Origin: a virus
Length of the DNA: 59,664 nt
Reading direction: 5' to 3' (one strand)
IMG/VR virus record: IMGVR_UViG_3300010885_014317
Location: 1 to 59,664 of that record
In this document: piece after piece, positions 41,541 to 51,700 of the stretch
Numbering within the stretch: position 1 is the stretch's first letter
How the letters are laid out: the number at the start of each line of letters is the position of its first letter
The notes under the pieces: generated by a model
Databases searched by the model: none
Told to the model about the DNA's origin: nothing
What the model saw: the letters and a program-made list of their open reading frames with translations, nothing else
Made by a program: the position numbers and the translations under genes

Positions 41541-41570
41541 GGTGGCGGCTGTCGGTACGGTCGCCATCCA
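41541..41570 (+). promoter_or_regulatory. Hairpin in the leader of the GcrA-like gene
   Basis: GGTGGCG ... CGCCATC stem around about 13 bases, in the 62-base gap before the GcrA-like gene. No T-run follows. Possibly a leader or processing hairpin. Confidence 0.3.
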
Positions 41571-41588
41571 AAATTCATGGAGATCATT

Positions 41589-42098
41589 ATGCTCACAGTA
41601 AATCAAAGAATATTACAGCTTTGGAAGCAAGGATGGACAAGCGGTGACATAGCTAAACAACTTAGCTTGACACGAAACGCTGTCATGGGAAAACTATATA
41701 GGTTTCGCCAAGCAGGTGTAATTGACTACAAAACAAAAAAGTCCCGTGACACAGCGTTGATTGTCATGGCTAAAACAAAAACCCGAAACCAGCAGATTGC
41801 TAAAGGTGCAGAACTTGATACTTTAGAGCCAGAGATGCCTCTTTTGTATTTCATGGAATCTACGTGTGAGCTTAAATCACCAGAAGAAAGAAAGTCTGTC
41901 GGAATTTTTGGTCTTAACTTTGACTCATGTCGCTATTCGATTTCTGGTGGCAGCTCAAAGGATTACTTATTTTGCAATCAACCTCAAAGAAGAGGTAGTT
42001 CATACTGCGAAAGCCATCATAAGATTTGCTATACAAAATACGCAGATAGAGAAAAAAATAAGGAACATAATTATGCTCAACCAAGATATGTACGTTAA
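41589..42098 (+). CDS. GcrA-family cell cycle regulator homologue
   Basis: 169 residues from the ATG at 41589 (GGAGAT just upstream; another ATG at 41577 overlaps this site). N-terminal HTH 'ILQLWKQGWTSGDIAKQLSL', TRNAVMGKLYRFRQAG is the GcrA signature (W..G.S...IA..L...TRNAV.GK..R). C-terminal sigma-factor-contacting-like part 'DSCRYSISGG', 'YLFCNQPQRRGSSYCESHHK', ICY matches 'C.....G......FC......G..YC..H'. GcrA activates sigma70 promoters near methylated GANTC sites in Alphaproteobacteria. It could redirect host cell-cycle transcription. Confidence 0.85.
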   Translation: MLTVNQRILQLWKQGWTSGDIAKQLSLTRNAVMGKLYRFRQAGVIDYKTKKSRDTALIVMAKTKTRNQQIAKGAELDTLEPEMPLLYFMESTCELKSPEERKSVGIFGLNFDSCRYSISGGSSKDYLFCNQPQRRGSSYCESHHKICYTKYADREKNKEHNYAQPRYVR

Positions 42099-42348
42099 AT
42101 CAGGCTGGCACTGGTCTTTCGGTTGGATGCGCCGAAAAGAAATGGATAGTGAGTGCGGATATTGTTACGAGGATGGTGAAGGCGATCTTATCTTTACAGC
42201 TCGTCCAGACCATCATTTAGCATGCTACCTTGATGTCTATGAGGATGCTAAAACTGGCGAAAAGTATCTGACATTAAACCCAGACCCCATCGCCGCATCT
42301 GTAGCCCGTGAAAAGATAAAAAGGGCTATGCGTCATGATAGTCCCTAA
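42073..42348 (+). CDS. Small protein, unknown function
   Basis: 91 residues from the ATG at 42073. 'WHWSFGWMRRKEMDSECGYC', 'LIFTARPDHHLACYLDVYED', 'LTLNPDPIAASVAREKIKRA'. The start lies inside the end of the GcrA-like gene and the stop overlaps the glycosyltransferase start. No family recognised. Confidence 0.6.
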   Translation: MLNQDMYVKSGWHWSFGWMRRKEMDSECGYCYEDGEGDLIFTARPDHHLACYLDVYEDAKTGEKYLTLNPDPIAASVAREKIKRAMRHDSP

Positions 42349-43090
42349 TATTATCCACTTTATATGGCTCACGGGACCAAAATCCCGTGAGTTTTCATAT
42401 ATTAACTACCTAACAGTGCTGTCAGCTTCTAAGCACCAGAAGCCAGACAAGATCATCATGTGGACCGATGAGCCGCCACAAGGTAACCGCTGGTGGGACA
42501 AGGCGTCTTTTTACTTTGAAGTTCGTTCTGTAAATGCACCCGACTTCATTAACGGAACGCCGATAAACTACGTTCAATACCAGTCTGATGTCCTACGTAT
42601 GGAAATCCTGATCGCGCACGGGGGCATCTTTTTAGATACCGACCTCATACTACTAAGGTCTATTGACCCATTGTTGAATGAGCCGCTGACCCTCTTTGAG
42701 GAGTCGCCAAGCTCCATAGCCAACGGGATTATCTTCACAGCCCCAGATTCACCTTTTTTACAGCATTGGCACAATGCCCTGCCAGTAGCCATGAAATCGC
42801 CTATATGGGCCTACCATGCAGTTGTGTTGCCGGTAGAGCTATCCAAGAAATACCCTGATCTGGTCCGCGTGATGGATCAAACGCACTTCTTCCCGCTAGA
42901 CCTCAAGCGCAATTACTTTCTGGAGGAAGAACCCAGCCAGATTGAAGAAAGCCTACAGCGCATCGGCAATGCCTATGGCGTCCATATCTATGAGACGTAT
43001 TGGAAGGGGCATTTGGACGGCGTGGATGAGGACTTCCTGCTTGGCAGGGATACGCTCTTGTCACGGTTGTTTAAGGGCTTAGTGGATTAA
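42335..43090 (+). CDS. GT32-like glycosyltransferase
   Basis: 251 residues. 'IVPNIIHFIWLTGP' start, 'QSDVLRMEILIAHGGIFLDT', DLILLRSID with the DxD metal site, and 'WAYHAVVLPVELSKKYPDLV' are the pattern of Gly_transf_sug (GT32) sugar transferases. It could modify the phage adsorption apparatus, DNA or host surface. Ends tail-to-tail with the fibre operon (stops overlap by four bases). Confidence 0.85.
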   Translation: MIVPNIIHFIWLTGPKSREFSYINYLTVLSASKHQKPDKIIMWTDEPPQGNRWWDKASFYFEVRSVNAPDFINGTPINYVQYQSDVLRMEILIAHGGIFLDTDLILLRSIDPLLNEPLTLFEESPSSIANGIIFTAPDSPFLQHWHNALPVAMKSPIWAYHAVVLPVELSKKYPDLVRVMDQTHFFPLDLKRNYFLEEEPSQIEESLQRIGNAYGVHIYETYWKGHLDGVDEDFLLGRDTLLSRLFKGLVD

Positions 43091-43776
43091 GCCCACGTTC
43101 CCACGTTGACGTTAGCGCCAGCGGCACTGATCGGGTAAATACGAAAATTGGTGCCGATCTGGCCCGTATAAATTGGACCCAAAGCAGAAATTGTTACTTG
43201 AGGGATAAATGTCCCACCGGCATTGACAGAAACATATCCGTTAAAATACCAAAACTGATAGTTGGTAGCGGATGTAGACGCTGTTCCTGTTGTAGTGTTG
43301 GCAGCAGTATTGATCCAAGCATTTCGGGTTGTTTGATTTGCTGTCGCAAAACCGGCTGTGTCAAAATAAATTGATTGATAATATCCGATGTTATTTAGCG
43401 TTGCTGTTCCACCAAAACTACTGCCAATTGTGTGAGAAGCAGATGTCGTAGTTTTGATAACCGGCCACATACCTTCAAAAGCGTACACGGTATTAGCACT
43501 GAGAGTGCAGCCAACGCCCAGCCAAGCCTGTGCTGAAGTGCTAGATGACAGCGCCAACGTAGAGTTCAGTTCATAGAACTGCATACCCGGCATCACACCG
43601 CGCTGCGTACCCTGTGGAGTGAAATACGGAACCTTGCCGTCATACTCCATTGAACCAGCAGCGGCTGATGTCAGGTTCGTGCCAGACGTAAATGTCATCG
43701 GCGCAAGAGTGGTCGTCCCCGCAGGAGGTGTGATATTTCCTGTTACGCCGGTAGCGCCGTTGAGGATGATTGCCAT
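43087..43776 (-). CDS. Tail fibre-region protein
   Basis: 229 residues, beta-rich, low charge: 'IILNGATGVTGNITPPAGTT', 'GSMEYDGKVPYFTPQGTQRG', 'TNYQFWYFNGYVSVNAGG'. 'GSMEYDG...Y.TP.GTQRG' is a stretch I know from phage fibre proteins. Last gene of the minus-strand fibre cluster on the circular map. Probably a receptor-binding or fibre tip component. Confidence 0.7.
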   Translation of the reverse strand: MAIILNGATGVTGNITPPAGTTTLAPMTFTSGTNLTSAAAGSMEYDGKVPYFTPQGTQRGVMPGMQFYELNSTLALSSSTSAQAWLGVGCTLSANTVYAFEGMWPVIKTTTSASHTIGSSFGGTATLNNIGYYQSIYFDTAGFATANQTTRNAWINTAANTTTGTASTSATNYQFWYFNGYVSVNAGGTFIPQVTISALGPIYTGQIGTNFRIYPISAAGANVNVGTWA

Positions 43777-43784
43777 GTTTTACC

Positions 43785-44195
43785 TTACGCGGCCTGTACA
43801 ATGATCCAGTTAGTACCGTCACTGACAAGGGTTGCCCATTTGCCAGCCGTTGCTGCCAAAATAGCAGTGCCAGCGGAACCACCAACTAACGGGACAACAT
43901 TTGAAGATGCGGAAACAACTGTTTGAGCCGCGATTGTTTTAATAAAAACTTCACGTCCCGTAAATGATGCCGCTGATGGAAATGTCACAGTAATAGAGCC
44001 GGATCCGTTGCAGATGAGCCAGTTTTCTGTAACTGCAAGCGTAAAACTAACTGTCTTTGTAATCGGCGCACCACGAACAAGATAATTTGTTACAGTAGCC
44101 GCAGCTCCAACCGTAATATTCCCGCTGGCATCATTCACGATGTTATTCGTGGAGCCTGATGGGTGGATGATGTTAATGGTTTTTAATGTTGACAT
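43785..44195 (-). CDS. Tail fibre-region protein
   Basis: 136 residues, beta-rich: 'NNIVNDASGNITVGAAATVT', 'TENWLICNGSGSITVTFPSA', 'GKWATLVSDGTNWIIVQAA'. The 'LI.CNGSGSITVTLP.A' segment and the closing 'W.T..SDGTNW' are typical of phage fibre distal domains. Small modular fibre protein. Confidence 0.7.
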   Translation of the reverse strand: MSTLKTINIIHPSGSTNNIVNDASGNITVGAAATVTNYLVRGAPITKTVSFTLAVTENWLICNGSGSITVTFPSAASFTGREVFIKTIAAQTVVSASSNVVPLVGGSAGTAILAATAGKWATLVSDGTNWIIVQAA

Positions 44196-44196
44196 C

Positions 44197-44625
44197 TTAG
44201 TTCACCAATTCAGCTTGAGTGGCGACAACATTGACTGTGGCTGTCATTGAGGTCGTGCCAGCCAATCCAGTAGCTGTCACAGTCACGCTGAACTTGCCGA
44301 TCTTGTCAGGTGTAAAATCTTGCGATCCATTGAGGGCAGCAACCGCACCTGCAACCGTCACGCTTATCGCGTTCTCAGTTGTCCAAGTCAGCGCTGTTGT
44401 CTGGCTCAAGAAGATCGGGCTTGGGCTGAATGATGCCATCACTATGGGAGGCGCGGTCCAAGTCTGTGTGAACTGATCGTAATAATAGCCAATGCCAACA
44501 TCCTGACCATCAATGTTAACCGTGTAATGGTCTGCGGGGGGCGTCCATGAACCCTGCGTGTCATCCCAGAGGATTACGTTATCGCAGATGTTATTGGAGT
44601 TTTGAACAACAGCGTATGTTGACAT
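44197..44625 (-). CDS. Tail fibre protein with Ig-like C-terminus
   Basis: 142 residues. N-terminal 'YAVVQNSNNICDNVILWDDT', GSWTPP is a phage-fibre signature ('NVILWDG...W.PP'). The second half ('SFSPSPIFLSQTTALTWTTE' onward to 'KIGKFSVTVTATG') looks like one Ig-like beta sandwich. Probably contacts carbohydrates on the host surface. Confidence 0.7.
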   Translation of the reverse strand: MSTYAVVQNSNNICDNVILWDDTQGSWTPPADHYTVNIDGQDVGIGYYYDQFTQTWTAPPIVMASFSPSPIFLSQTTALTWTTENAISVTVAGAVAALNGSQDFTPDKIGKFSVTVTATGLAGTTSMTATVNVVATQAELVN

Positions 44626-44637
44626 TCTTTTATCTCC

Positions 44638-45693
44638 TTACGCCGGGAAGACTGTTATGTAAACTTGACCATCGCCGCCAGCACCTGATGTTGTGCCACT
44701 GTTGGTTCCACCACCACCGCCAGCGGGTGCTGTGCCAGCCGTGCCGCTACTAGCACTGCTGCCCGCGCCGCCAGACCCTGCATATTGAGAAGTGCCAGCA
44801 GTTGTATTTAACGTATAAGCGCCGCCACCGCCGCCGCCCCAAACAGATTTTCCTGCCGCTGTTGTAGCCAGATTACCACTGCCGCCACCACCACCATGAT
44901 ATAAAGCATCAACAAAGCCCGCAGCGGGTGCAAGAGGCGCTGTACCTCCTTGATAGTAACAGAAAAAATTAGTGCTATCCACGTAGACCATAACGTAAGG
45001 CTTACCGGGAAGCGTTCCAGAGTTGTCACCTGCGGCGGTTCCAACAGCCCCCGCACTAAGTTGACCGCCGCCACCGCCGCCTTGTGTGACGGAACTGTTT
45101 GTACCATTTCCACCGCCCCCGCCATAAGCAGAAACTAATGAGCCAACAGTTGTTGTCCCACCTGTATTTCCGTTACCACCGGCTGTTTTGCCAGCACCAC
45201 CAGCACCGACCGTAATTGTTTCGGTTGCGCCAAGTTGAGATAAGGTAAGCCAACGGTAATTATAGCCGCCGCCACCGCCGCCCATGCCGCCCGATTTACC
45301 ACCAGAACCACCAGCCCCCCATGCCTCAATCAGCACACGGCTTGATGCGCTATATCCAGAAGGCTTGGTCCAAGTGCCGGACGATGTAAAAGTTTGAAAG
45401 TTAATGACACTTGTCGCCGCCGCCGTGCTTGACCAAGTCGTGCCATTGCTGGTCAGGACGTTGCCGGTCGTGCCGGGAGCTACAAACTGAGGCGTTCCCG
45501 TGCCATTGCCCAGAAGGACGTTGTTGGCAGTCAGTGTGGCAAGGCCCGTGCCGCCCTGTGCTACCGTGACAGCCGCAGCGTCCGTCAATGCCGTGCCAGT
45601 AGATGCTGGCAGGGTCAACGTAAAGGTAGATGCCGTTGAAGGCACCGTGACCGTGACGGAGCCGCCACCAGAAGATTTAAGTGCAATAGGCAT
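44638..45693 (-). CDS. Glycine-rich tail fibre / adhesin
   Basis: 351 residues. Residues ~45-105 ('VAQGGTGLATLTANNVLLGN', 'APGTTGNVLTSNGTTWSST') are a common fibre-shaft module. From ~120 the protein is dominated by glycine tracts ('GGSGGKSGGMGGGGGGYNY', 'AYGGGGGNGTNSS', 'YHGGGGGSG', 'VWGGGGGGAY') spaced by short variable loops, then 'AGGDGQVYITVFPA'. Polyglycine-rich layers with variable loops are known in phage adhesins such as gp38 of T2/S16. A host-range determinant is likely. Confidence 0.75.
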   Translation of the reverse strand: MPIALKSSGGGSVTVTVPSTASTFTLTLPASTGTALTDAAAVTVAQGGTGLATLTANNVLLGNGTGTPQFVAPGTTGNVLTSNGTTWSSTAAATSVINFQTFTSSGTWTKPSGYSASSRVLIEAWGAGGSGGKSGGMGGGGGGYNYRWLTLSQLGATETITVGAGGAGKTAGGNGNTGGTTTVGSLVSAYGGGGGNGTNSSVTQGGGGGGQLSAGAVGTAAGDNSGTLPGKPYVMVYVDSTNFFCYYQGGTAPLAPAAGFVDALYHGGGGGSGNLATTAAGKSVWGGGGGGAYTLNTTAGTSQYAGSGGAGSSASSGTAGTAPAGGGGGTNSGTTSGAGGDGQVYITVFPA

Positions 45694-46265
45694 CAGACAA
45701 TGCTCCAGTAGCTGCCAGCCGATACAGTAACCGTGACACCCGCGTTAATTGTGACAGGGCCAGCGGTCATCGCATTTGATCCAACCGGGACAGTATAACT
45801 GTCCGTGATCGTGATGTCATTCAAGTAAAATGCTTTGTTGGTGCCACCGCCTGTGGGAACATTGGCAGAGGACGAAACTACCCAACAATTTGTGCCGTCA
45901 CAACCCACCAAAATGTAAGCGTTCCGCTGACAGGTAGCTACCGTTCCAGCCCCACCAGAGGCAATCTTCACAACGGCTGTGACAGAAGTTGTCGTCGTGT
46001 CGTAAACCAGCCACTGCCCACCCACGCCAATCGGGATCGTGTACGTCACATCGGCTGAGATGGCCCCACTGATCTGGAGAATCAGGGACCGATACTGGCT
46101 GACTGACAGGGTGGCTGAACCGCCCGTAGCGTTCAGGCTGGTTGTGCCGCCAAAAGCTTGGTCAATAATGTTCATATCGCCGTTGACAGGGATATTCCAT
46201 GTATCAACGTAATCGCCGTTGGCTGGCTTCTCTAGGGTCTTGTTTGTCGTATATGACGATGCCAT
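45693..46265 (-). CDS. Tail fibre protein sharing the C-terminal tip with the collagen-like fibre
   Basis: 190 residues. N-terminal 'TTNKTLEKPANGDYVDTWN', PVNGDMNIIDQAFGG is the usual virion-proximal fibre segment. The C-terminal ~55 residues ('PTGGGTNKAFYLNDITITDS' ... 'VTVSAGSYWSIV') align with the C-terminus of the 801-residue collagen-like fibre, suggesting a shared trimerisation or receptor-binding tip. Confidence 0.75.
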   Translation of the reverse strand: MASSYTTNKTLEKPANGDYVDTWNIPVNGDMNIIDQAFGGTTSLNATGGSATLSVSQYRSLILQISGAISADVTYTIPIGVGGQWLVYDTTTTSVTAVVKIASGGAGTVATCQRNAYILVGCDGTNCWVVSSSANVPTGGGTNKAFYLNDITITDSYTVPVGSNAMTAGPVTINAGVTVTVSAGSYWSIV

Positions 46266-46267
46266 TG

Positions 46268-48796
46268 TCAGCCCTCAGAGTTTTGGTTGGCGATCTCAAG
46301 AGCCTTGGCCACATGGCTGTCATCGGCTTTCAGGAGAACCTTTGTGCTATTATTAACCTGCTTTTTGGCGCGTTCAATATCCGCCATCAAGCTGTCAGAA
46401 ATCCTGCCACCAGAAGCACGGCCAACACGATTGCCGGGTCCCGGAATGGTCAACGGGGGCAACTTTGTAGGTGGTCCATAACCTGTCTCTTCTTCACGGG
46501 AAATGTTCCGTGGCATGAAAGGGAGATTCGATGGCTGTGCGAAGCCAGCCTCAACCGGATTGGCGGATGGGCGAATTGAGCGGCCCTTAATCCATTGAGA
46601 TTCCGGCTTGTATTTGGGTGCACCAGCAGACTCAATAGCCTTCTTCTGGAATCCAAGAAGTCCACGGCCAGCAGCTCGTGTGGCTTCAGAGCCTTCGTAA
46701 GCCAGAAATCCAGCAATAGGACCCTTGGCTTGTGCAGCAAGCAAACCCATCATCATTGAGCTGATATTGGAAGCTGCCTTGATGGCTAGACTTTCTTTTT
46801 GCTCGTTTCCGACCTTGTAGCCATTGATGATCTTCAACGACGAAGAAAGTTTTTTTAACTCGGTAATGGAAGGCTGGCTATTTTGGCCTGTAAAAACCTT
46901 CTGCGCCAAGTCAGGATGATCTCTAAGGAAATCATCAATCTTCTTAGGTAGACCTTGAAGGTTTGGCTTACCATCAATCCGTGTACCAGCATTTAAGGCG
47001 ATGGCACGCACTTGGTCACGCACCATCTGCATGGCTTCGCTATTCTTGCCCAAGGCACGCTCTAACCTGTCATAGAAGGCCGAGCCAGACTGACGGTTGA
47101 TCAAACCAGCGTTGATAGCAGCTTGTGCCGTGTCATAAGCGCCTTGCTGCAAATTCTCAGATAGGCGTCCCGTTGATTGATCAACAAGTGCAGCCATTGT
47201 TTTATTGAAGTCACTTTTTGCAGCACCATAAGGGCTATAGAAGGTATCTTTCATATCCTTCCACATCTTGCGGGCTTTTTCGACTTCTTTGATCGCCTTT
47301 GCGCCATCACCTGTAAAAAGCGCAGGGTCAATTAGCGCCTCTTTGATAGCTTTTTCATACCCATCTGTAATAGCTGACACGGCACGCTGATCCTTGGCAG
47401 AACCACGCGCAGCAAACCAAAACTCATTGAGGTCCTGATGGATAGCCTCAACATTCTTCATGTTCAGCTTGCCGCCATACGGATAGTTACCCGCAAGTAG
47501 ATTGTTTTCGAGGTATTTGAGAGCTTTACCAGCTTGCGGGTAAGCCTCTGTTGCCTCAAATGTAGTTGGAACCCCTTTTTGCTGAAGAGTTTCCTGAATG
47601 CGCTGCATGACAATAGGAGGCTGAATTTCCGGTATTTTACCGGGGCCACCCTCACCAACTTTAGCCATACGAAAGTCTTCCGAGACATCACCCGGAATAC
47701 GTTTGGATTTCTCAAACTGACGACTAGCTCTTTCCGTGTCCGAAATACCCTTTTCCGACAAAGCTTCAGCAATAGCTGTCCTTTCGGGCGGCTTACCAAC
47801 CAGCTGCTCTGCTTTCTGTGACAGAACATCTTCAGCCTTTGCCATGCCAGTTTCAGCCACTTCAGCGGCAGCTGGCAACGGCTTTTCGCCGGTTGTCATG
47901 CTACGGGTTGGGGCTTCAATTCCCTGTTCTTTTAACAGTGCCTCGCGAGCGGACTCAACAGACGCACCCTTTTGCTTGGCCACAGACTCAAGATGAGGCT
48001 TCAGGGAAGCAATTTCTTCCGCAGTAAAAGTTTTGCCAAACGCGCCTTCGAGGTATTGGCTACCCTTTTCAGTTAGGTTTCCAGACTTGTCAAAGAACAT
48101 ATCTTTGCGCTGAAACATATTAGCCAGTTTTGGCAGTGCATATTGCGCGGCAGAACCCATACCAAGACCAATGAGAGCAGCCTCCAAAGTATCTTTGGAC
48201 ATTGGGTCCAAAGTCTCAATGGCACGCGAGCCAGCAGAGACAACTGCGCCGGTTCCACCCGCAGCGGCAATTTCAGCGGCCCGACCAGCACTAACCCCAT
48301 AGCGAGCAGCAGTTGCCGCCCTAGCCGCCATGGCAGGAGCAGCCAAAGCAGCCCCGCCCGGGACTACAAGGCCAGCGCCAAGGCCAGTAAGTGTTCCAGC
48401 TAATTCGGCTTCAGGATTAAGACGCTGAAGAGAGTGCTCGTATTCTTTTTGCTTGTCGTAAACTTCTTTGTAGGGCTTGTCCGAACCGAGAGACTCAGCA
48501 AACGCTATGGCATGGGATGGAATATTGAACCCGAGCGTATTTGCAAAACCATAACCAAATGCCTTAGCAGGATCGGTATACTTGCCAACCTCCGGGCTGA
48601 CACTGCGCTGGGCAGCAACCCTTTCAACGTCCTCTTGGCGCTGTACCTGACCGGGCGTAATCGCAGCTTCCTTAGCCGGAGTTATCCCAATCTTTGACGC
48701 GATTTCGTTGACAGTTTGTTGCTGTTCTTCAGTTTTTAATTGAAGAAATTCGTCACCAACCTGAACACGTTGCCCACCAATTTCAAGAATAGGCAT
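46268..48796 (-). CDS. Large ejection-type virion protein
   Basis: 842 residues. N-terminal 'MPILEIGGQRVQVGDEFLQL', Ala/Gly-rich amphipathic region ~140-205 ('PGGAALAAPAMAARAATAAR') like membrane-interacting segments of ejection proteins. Long helical body (~230-690) and a C-terminal tail with 'GRASGGRISDSLMADIERAK'. No enzyme motif seen. It is next to the 1454-residue transglycosylase protein, so the two probably form an internal core delivered with the DNA. Confidence 0.65.
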   Translation of the reverse strand: MPILEIGGQRVQVGDEFLQLKTEEQQQTVNEIASKIGITPAKEAAITPGQVQRQEDVERVAAQRSVSPEVGKYTDPAKAFGYGFANTLGFNIPSHAIAFAESLGSDKPYKEVYDKQKEYEHSLQRLNPEAELAGTLTGLGAGLVVPGGAALAAPAMAARAATAARYGVSAGRAAEIAAAGGTGAVVSAGSRAIETLDPMSKDTLEAALIGLGMGSAAQYALPKLANMFQRKDMFFDKSGNLTEKGSQYLEGAFGKTFTAEEIASLKPHLESVAKQKGASVESAREALLKEQGIEAPTRSMTTGEKPLPAAAEVAETGMAKAEDVLSQKAEQLVGKPPERTAIAEALSEKGISDTERASRQFEKSKRIPGDVSEDFRMAKVGEGGPGKIPEIQPPIVMQRIQETLQQKGVPTTFEATEAYPQAGKALKYLENNLLAGNYPYGGKLNMKNVEAIHQDLNEFWFAARGSAKDQRAVSAITDGYEKAIKEALIDPALFTGDGAKAIKEVEKARKMWKDMKDTFYSPYGAAKSDFNKTMAALVDQSTGRLSENLQQGAYDTAQAAINAGLINRQSGSAFYDRLERALGKNSEAMQMVRDQVRAIALNAGTRIDGKPNLQGLPKKIDDFLRDHPDLAQKVFTGQNSQPSITELKKLSSSLKIINGYKVGNEQKESLAIKAASNISSMMMGLLAAQAKGPIAGFLAYEGSEATRAAGRGLLGFQKKAIESAGAPKYKPESQWIKGRSIRPSANPVEAGFAQPSNLPFMPRNISREEETGYGPPTKLPPLTIPGPGNRVGRASGGRISDSLMADIERAKKQVNNSTKVLLKADDSHVAKALEIANQNSEG

Positions 48797-51700
48797 TATT
48801 GCACCACCTTAAATGGGACATCCGTACTGAACGGAACGCCAGTTGATGTTTGACCAGAGACTGGAGCGGCAGATTGGCCAGCGCGGCTTTGGACAGCAAC
48901 GGTTGGATCATAACCATACTGGCCCCACGTCGTATACCAGTTCTTCTTGTCCTCTGGCGTGACGCCCTTTGGATCGGGAAGCTCTGTCAAATACTTGGCG
49001 ATCTTGGTATCCAACTTTTTCTGCTGGTCTGACTGGTTATTATAGCGTTCCTCAAAGCGACGAGGATTGGTGCCATAATAAGGCTTGCCTGTCACAGGGT
49101 CTTTCCCGCTGGCATACGCTTGATCACGTTCGCGAGAGATTTCCATTTCTGCCAGAATACGTGCCACGAGCGGTTTGGTTGCACCCGGAACAGCAGCCAC
49201 ATTTGGCTGTGTTTTGGACAGGCCAGTCGCCACGGAGGCTGGTGCACGAATAAGGTTTTGCGCTGTCATGGTCGCGTAGATGCGGTCGTTGACCAGTTTA
49301 GTAATCTGATCAAGGCCAGCATTTTCAGCGTCTTTAATTGCGTCAGTAGGAACACCAGCTTCTTTCAGCCATTGGCTCAAAAGCCCCATAAACTGCTTGG
49401 GGTTGCCTGTTGCGGTTTGCGACAAGATAGATGACAACTGAATCATACGAGACCGTTCGCTATCAAACGTATTGCTACGTTCAGCGCGTTTTGAGTCAAA
49501 ATCGTCCAGCGACTTCATCGTGTCTTTTGCGTATTGCTCAGACTTGCTAGTCAAAATGTTTGTGGCACGCTCAATGGTTTGATCTCTTTTTTGCTTCAAA
49601 ATCTCATAGCGTTTTACCGCAGCGTCTTGAGCAGCAGAGTCGCCTGAATCGCCATAGACCTTAATAGCCCTTTGAAGCTTCTGCATCTGCCCATCCATAG
49701 CAACAATGTCGTCGCTATCCTTTAACCCATATTGCTTTCTAAGCTCTGGGTTAGAGGTGATGGTTTTGATCTGCTCAAGCTTGCTCATATTGAGCAATTC
49801 TTCTTCAGTAGGAACTGGGGCAACGGTAGGCTGTTCTTTAACAACACCCTCTTGTGGTTGCGTTGTTGTTTTTGCAGCTGGCGCATTGATTGTCTTCGCC
49901 AGATCGGTAGCCACTTTTGTTGAAGCATCTGCGGTCTTTGCAGTGCCAGACATAAGGGACTTGGCTTTAGCAACTGCTTCAGCCGGGATGCCATAGGTGC
50001 GTGGGTCAAGACCTTGGCCCAAGATTAGGCGAGCGACGCCAACCTGTGCATCAGAAGGTGAAACCTTTGCACCGAAACGGTCGGTAAACTCGAACTCTCC
50101 CGTGTCTTCATTGTAGCTCCGCTTATACTGCTTATCTACAATGCTCATAATGTTCTTGATGTCTTCCTGCTGCTGCTGCCGCAGACCGGAATATCCTTGA
50201 ACACCGGAAACAAGACCAGAGCCGACAGCCCCAAGTAGCTTGGGAGATGGCGATGCCAGCATGCCGCCAAGGAATGACAGAGTTGGAACCCAGAAGTTCT
50301 CAGAAGTTGGCACAGACTCTGGCAAGACAGAACGTGCCACATCACCGAGTGAAGCAAACTGCGGCGAAGACCCGCTGTAATCTGTCTGTTTCACGCCGGG
50401 ACGACGAGAGCCTTCTGGTGGAGCCTTGCCATTGATTTTGGCATCAGCCCAATCAGCAGCATCTTTGCCGGTCCAGTCAGCAATGCCGGGGATATTGTTT
50501 GCAGCAGCAACCTTTTCCCAACCCGGATGAGTTTCAGCCAATGGCCTGTCAGGATTATCCAAGGCCCATTTGGCACCACGGTGTCCGAGGAAGTGAGCAA
50601 GGTAAGTATTGCCCTCAGTTGGCTCATGGCCATATTTCTGCAACTGCTCGCGGTTCCACTTGGTAAGTTTAGCGCCAGCACGAGCATTATTGACAGGGTC
50701 GGTTGCGTCACCTTCACCACCAGCCCAAGAATACGTGTCAGGCTTAATCTGGAGCAGACCAGTTGCCTTCGTATTTGGATTGACAGCCCGTGGGTTAAAC
50801 GAACTTTCAGCGCCAGCGGCTTTTGTCAGATAGTCAGTTAGTTCAGGTGCACCTTCTGCCTCTGCCCCTTGACGAATTGAATCTATGATAGCTGCGCGAT
50901 CTGGATCGACAACATTGCCATCATTGCCAGCGTGGTGCTCACGAACAAGGCCACCCTCTCTGAACATGCTACCCGCAAGGCCACCTGCCATGCTGCCAAG
51001 CATGGTGCCAGCACCGGGCATGAACATGGTGCCAATACCTGCGCCAATCAAACTCCCAATAGAAGAGCCGGTATTGTCTTTGCTCTCTTTAGGTGCCTGA
51101 TGCTCCAAGCTTTTTTGTTCAGCTTTAAGCGAGGCTGTATCCTGTTGGCCGTTTTCAACAGTCGTATCCATGATGTCATTAGGATTGACTTCAGGATCAT
51201 ACCCCGGAGTGACAAACCCCTTACCAGCATAATGGCCACGAGGTACAACGCCGCCGCGCTTTGCAGCAAACGTACCAAAGTCGCCGCCAAAACCACCGCC
51301 GCCGCCACCATCTCCAAAAAATTCGCCACCGCCGCCGCCACCAAAATCTGAACCTGTGTCAAATGAGGCGTTAAGCATAGCCAGCTGACCAAGCGGCTGA
51401 TCCATACCATCAGTCAGGTTCTTGGCTGCATCGCCAAGACTTTGGTCCTCGGGGCCACCCGCAACCCTAGTAAATGCTTGATCGTTCTGACGGATCGCAT
51501 TAAGCGGCGGCTGTGGAGCTTCCGGCTGTGGCTGTTGCTGCGCTTGCGCTTGCGCTTGCGCTTGCTCACGATTTTGAATGCGTTCACGAAGTATAGCTTG
51601 AGCTGCTGCCACATCTGGTGGGACGTTATCACCCGAACCTTTGAAGGCAACGGGGGTTGCCCTTTCAGATGGAATATCAGCACGTTGTTGTGTCTTCACA

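Noticed and set aside
41577-41588. ATG at 41577 as start of the GcrA-like gene
   Set aside because: That ATG lies within the GGAGAT ribosome site of the ATG at 41589, and GcrA-type proteins normally begin just before the HTH.
51542-51563. CGCTTG hexamer run as a regulatory repeat
   Set aside because: It is a short Gln-Ala codon repeat inside the giant virion protein and explained by the protein sequence.
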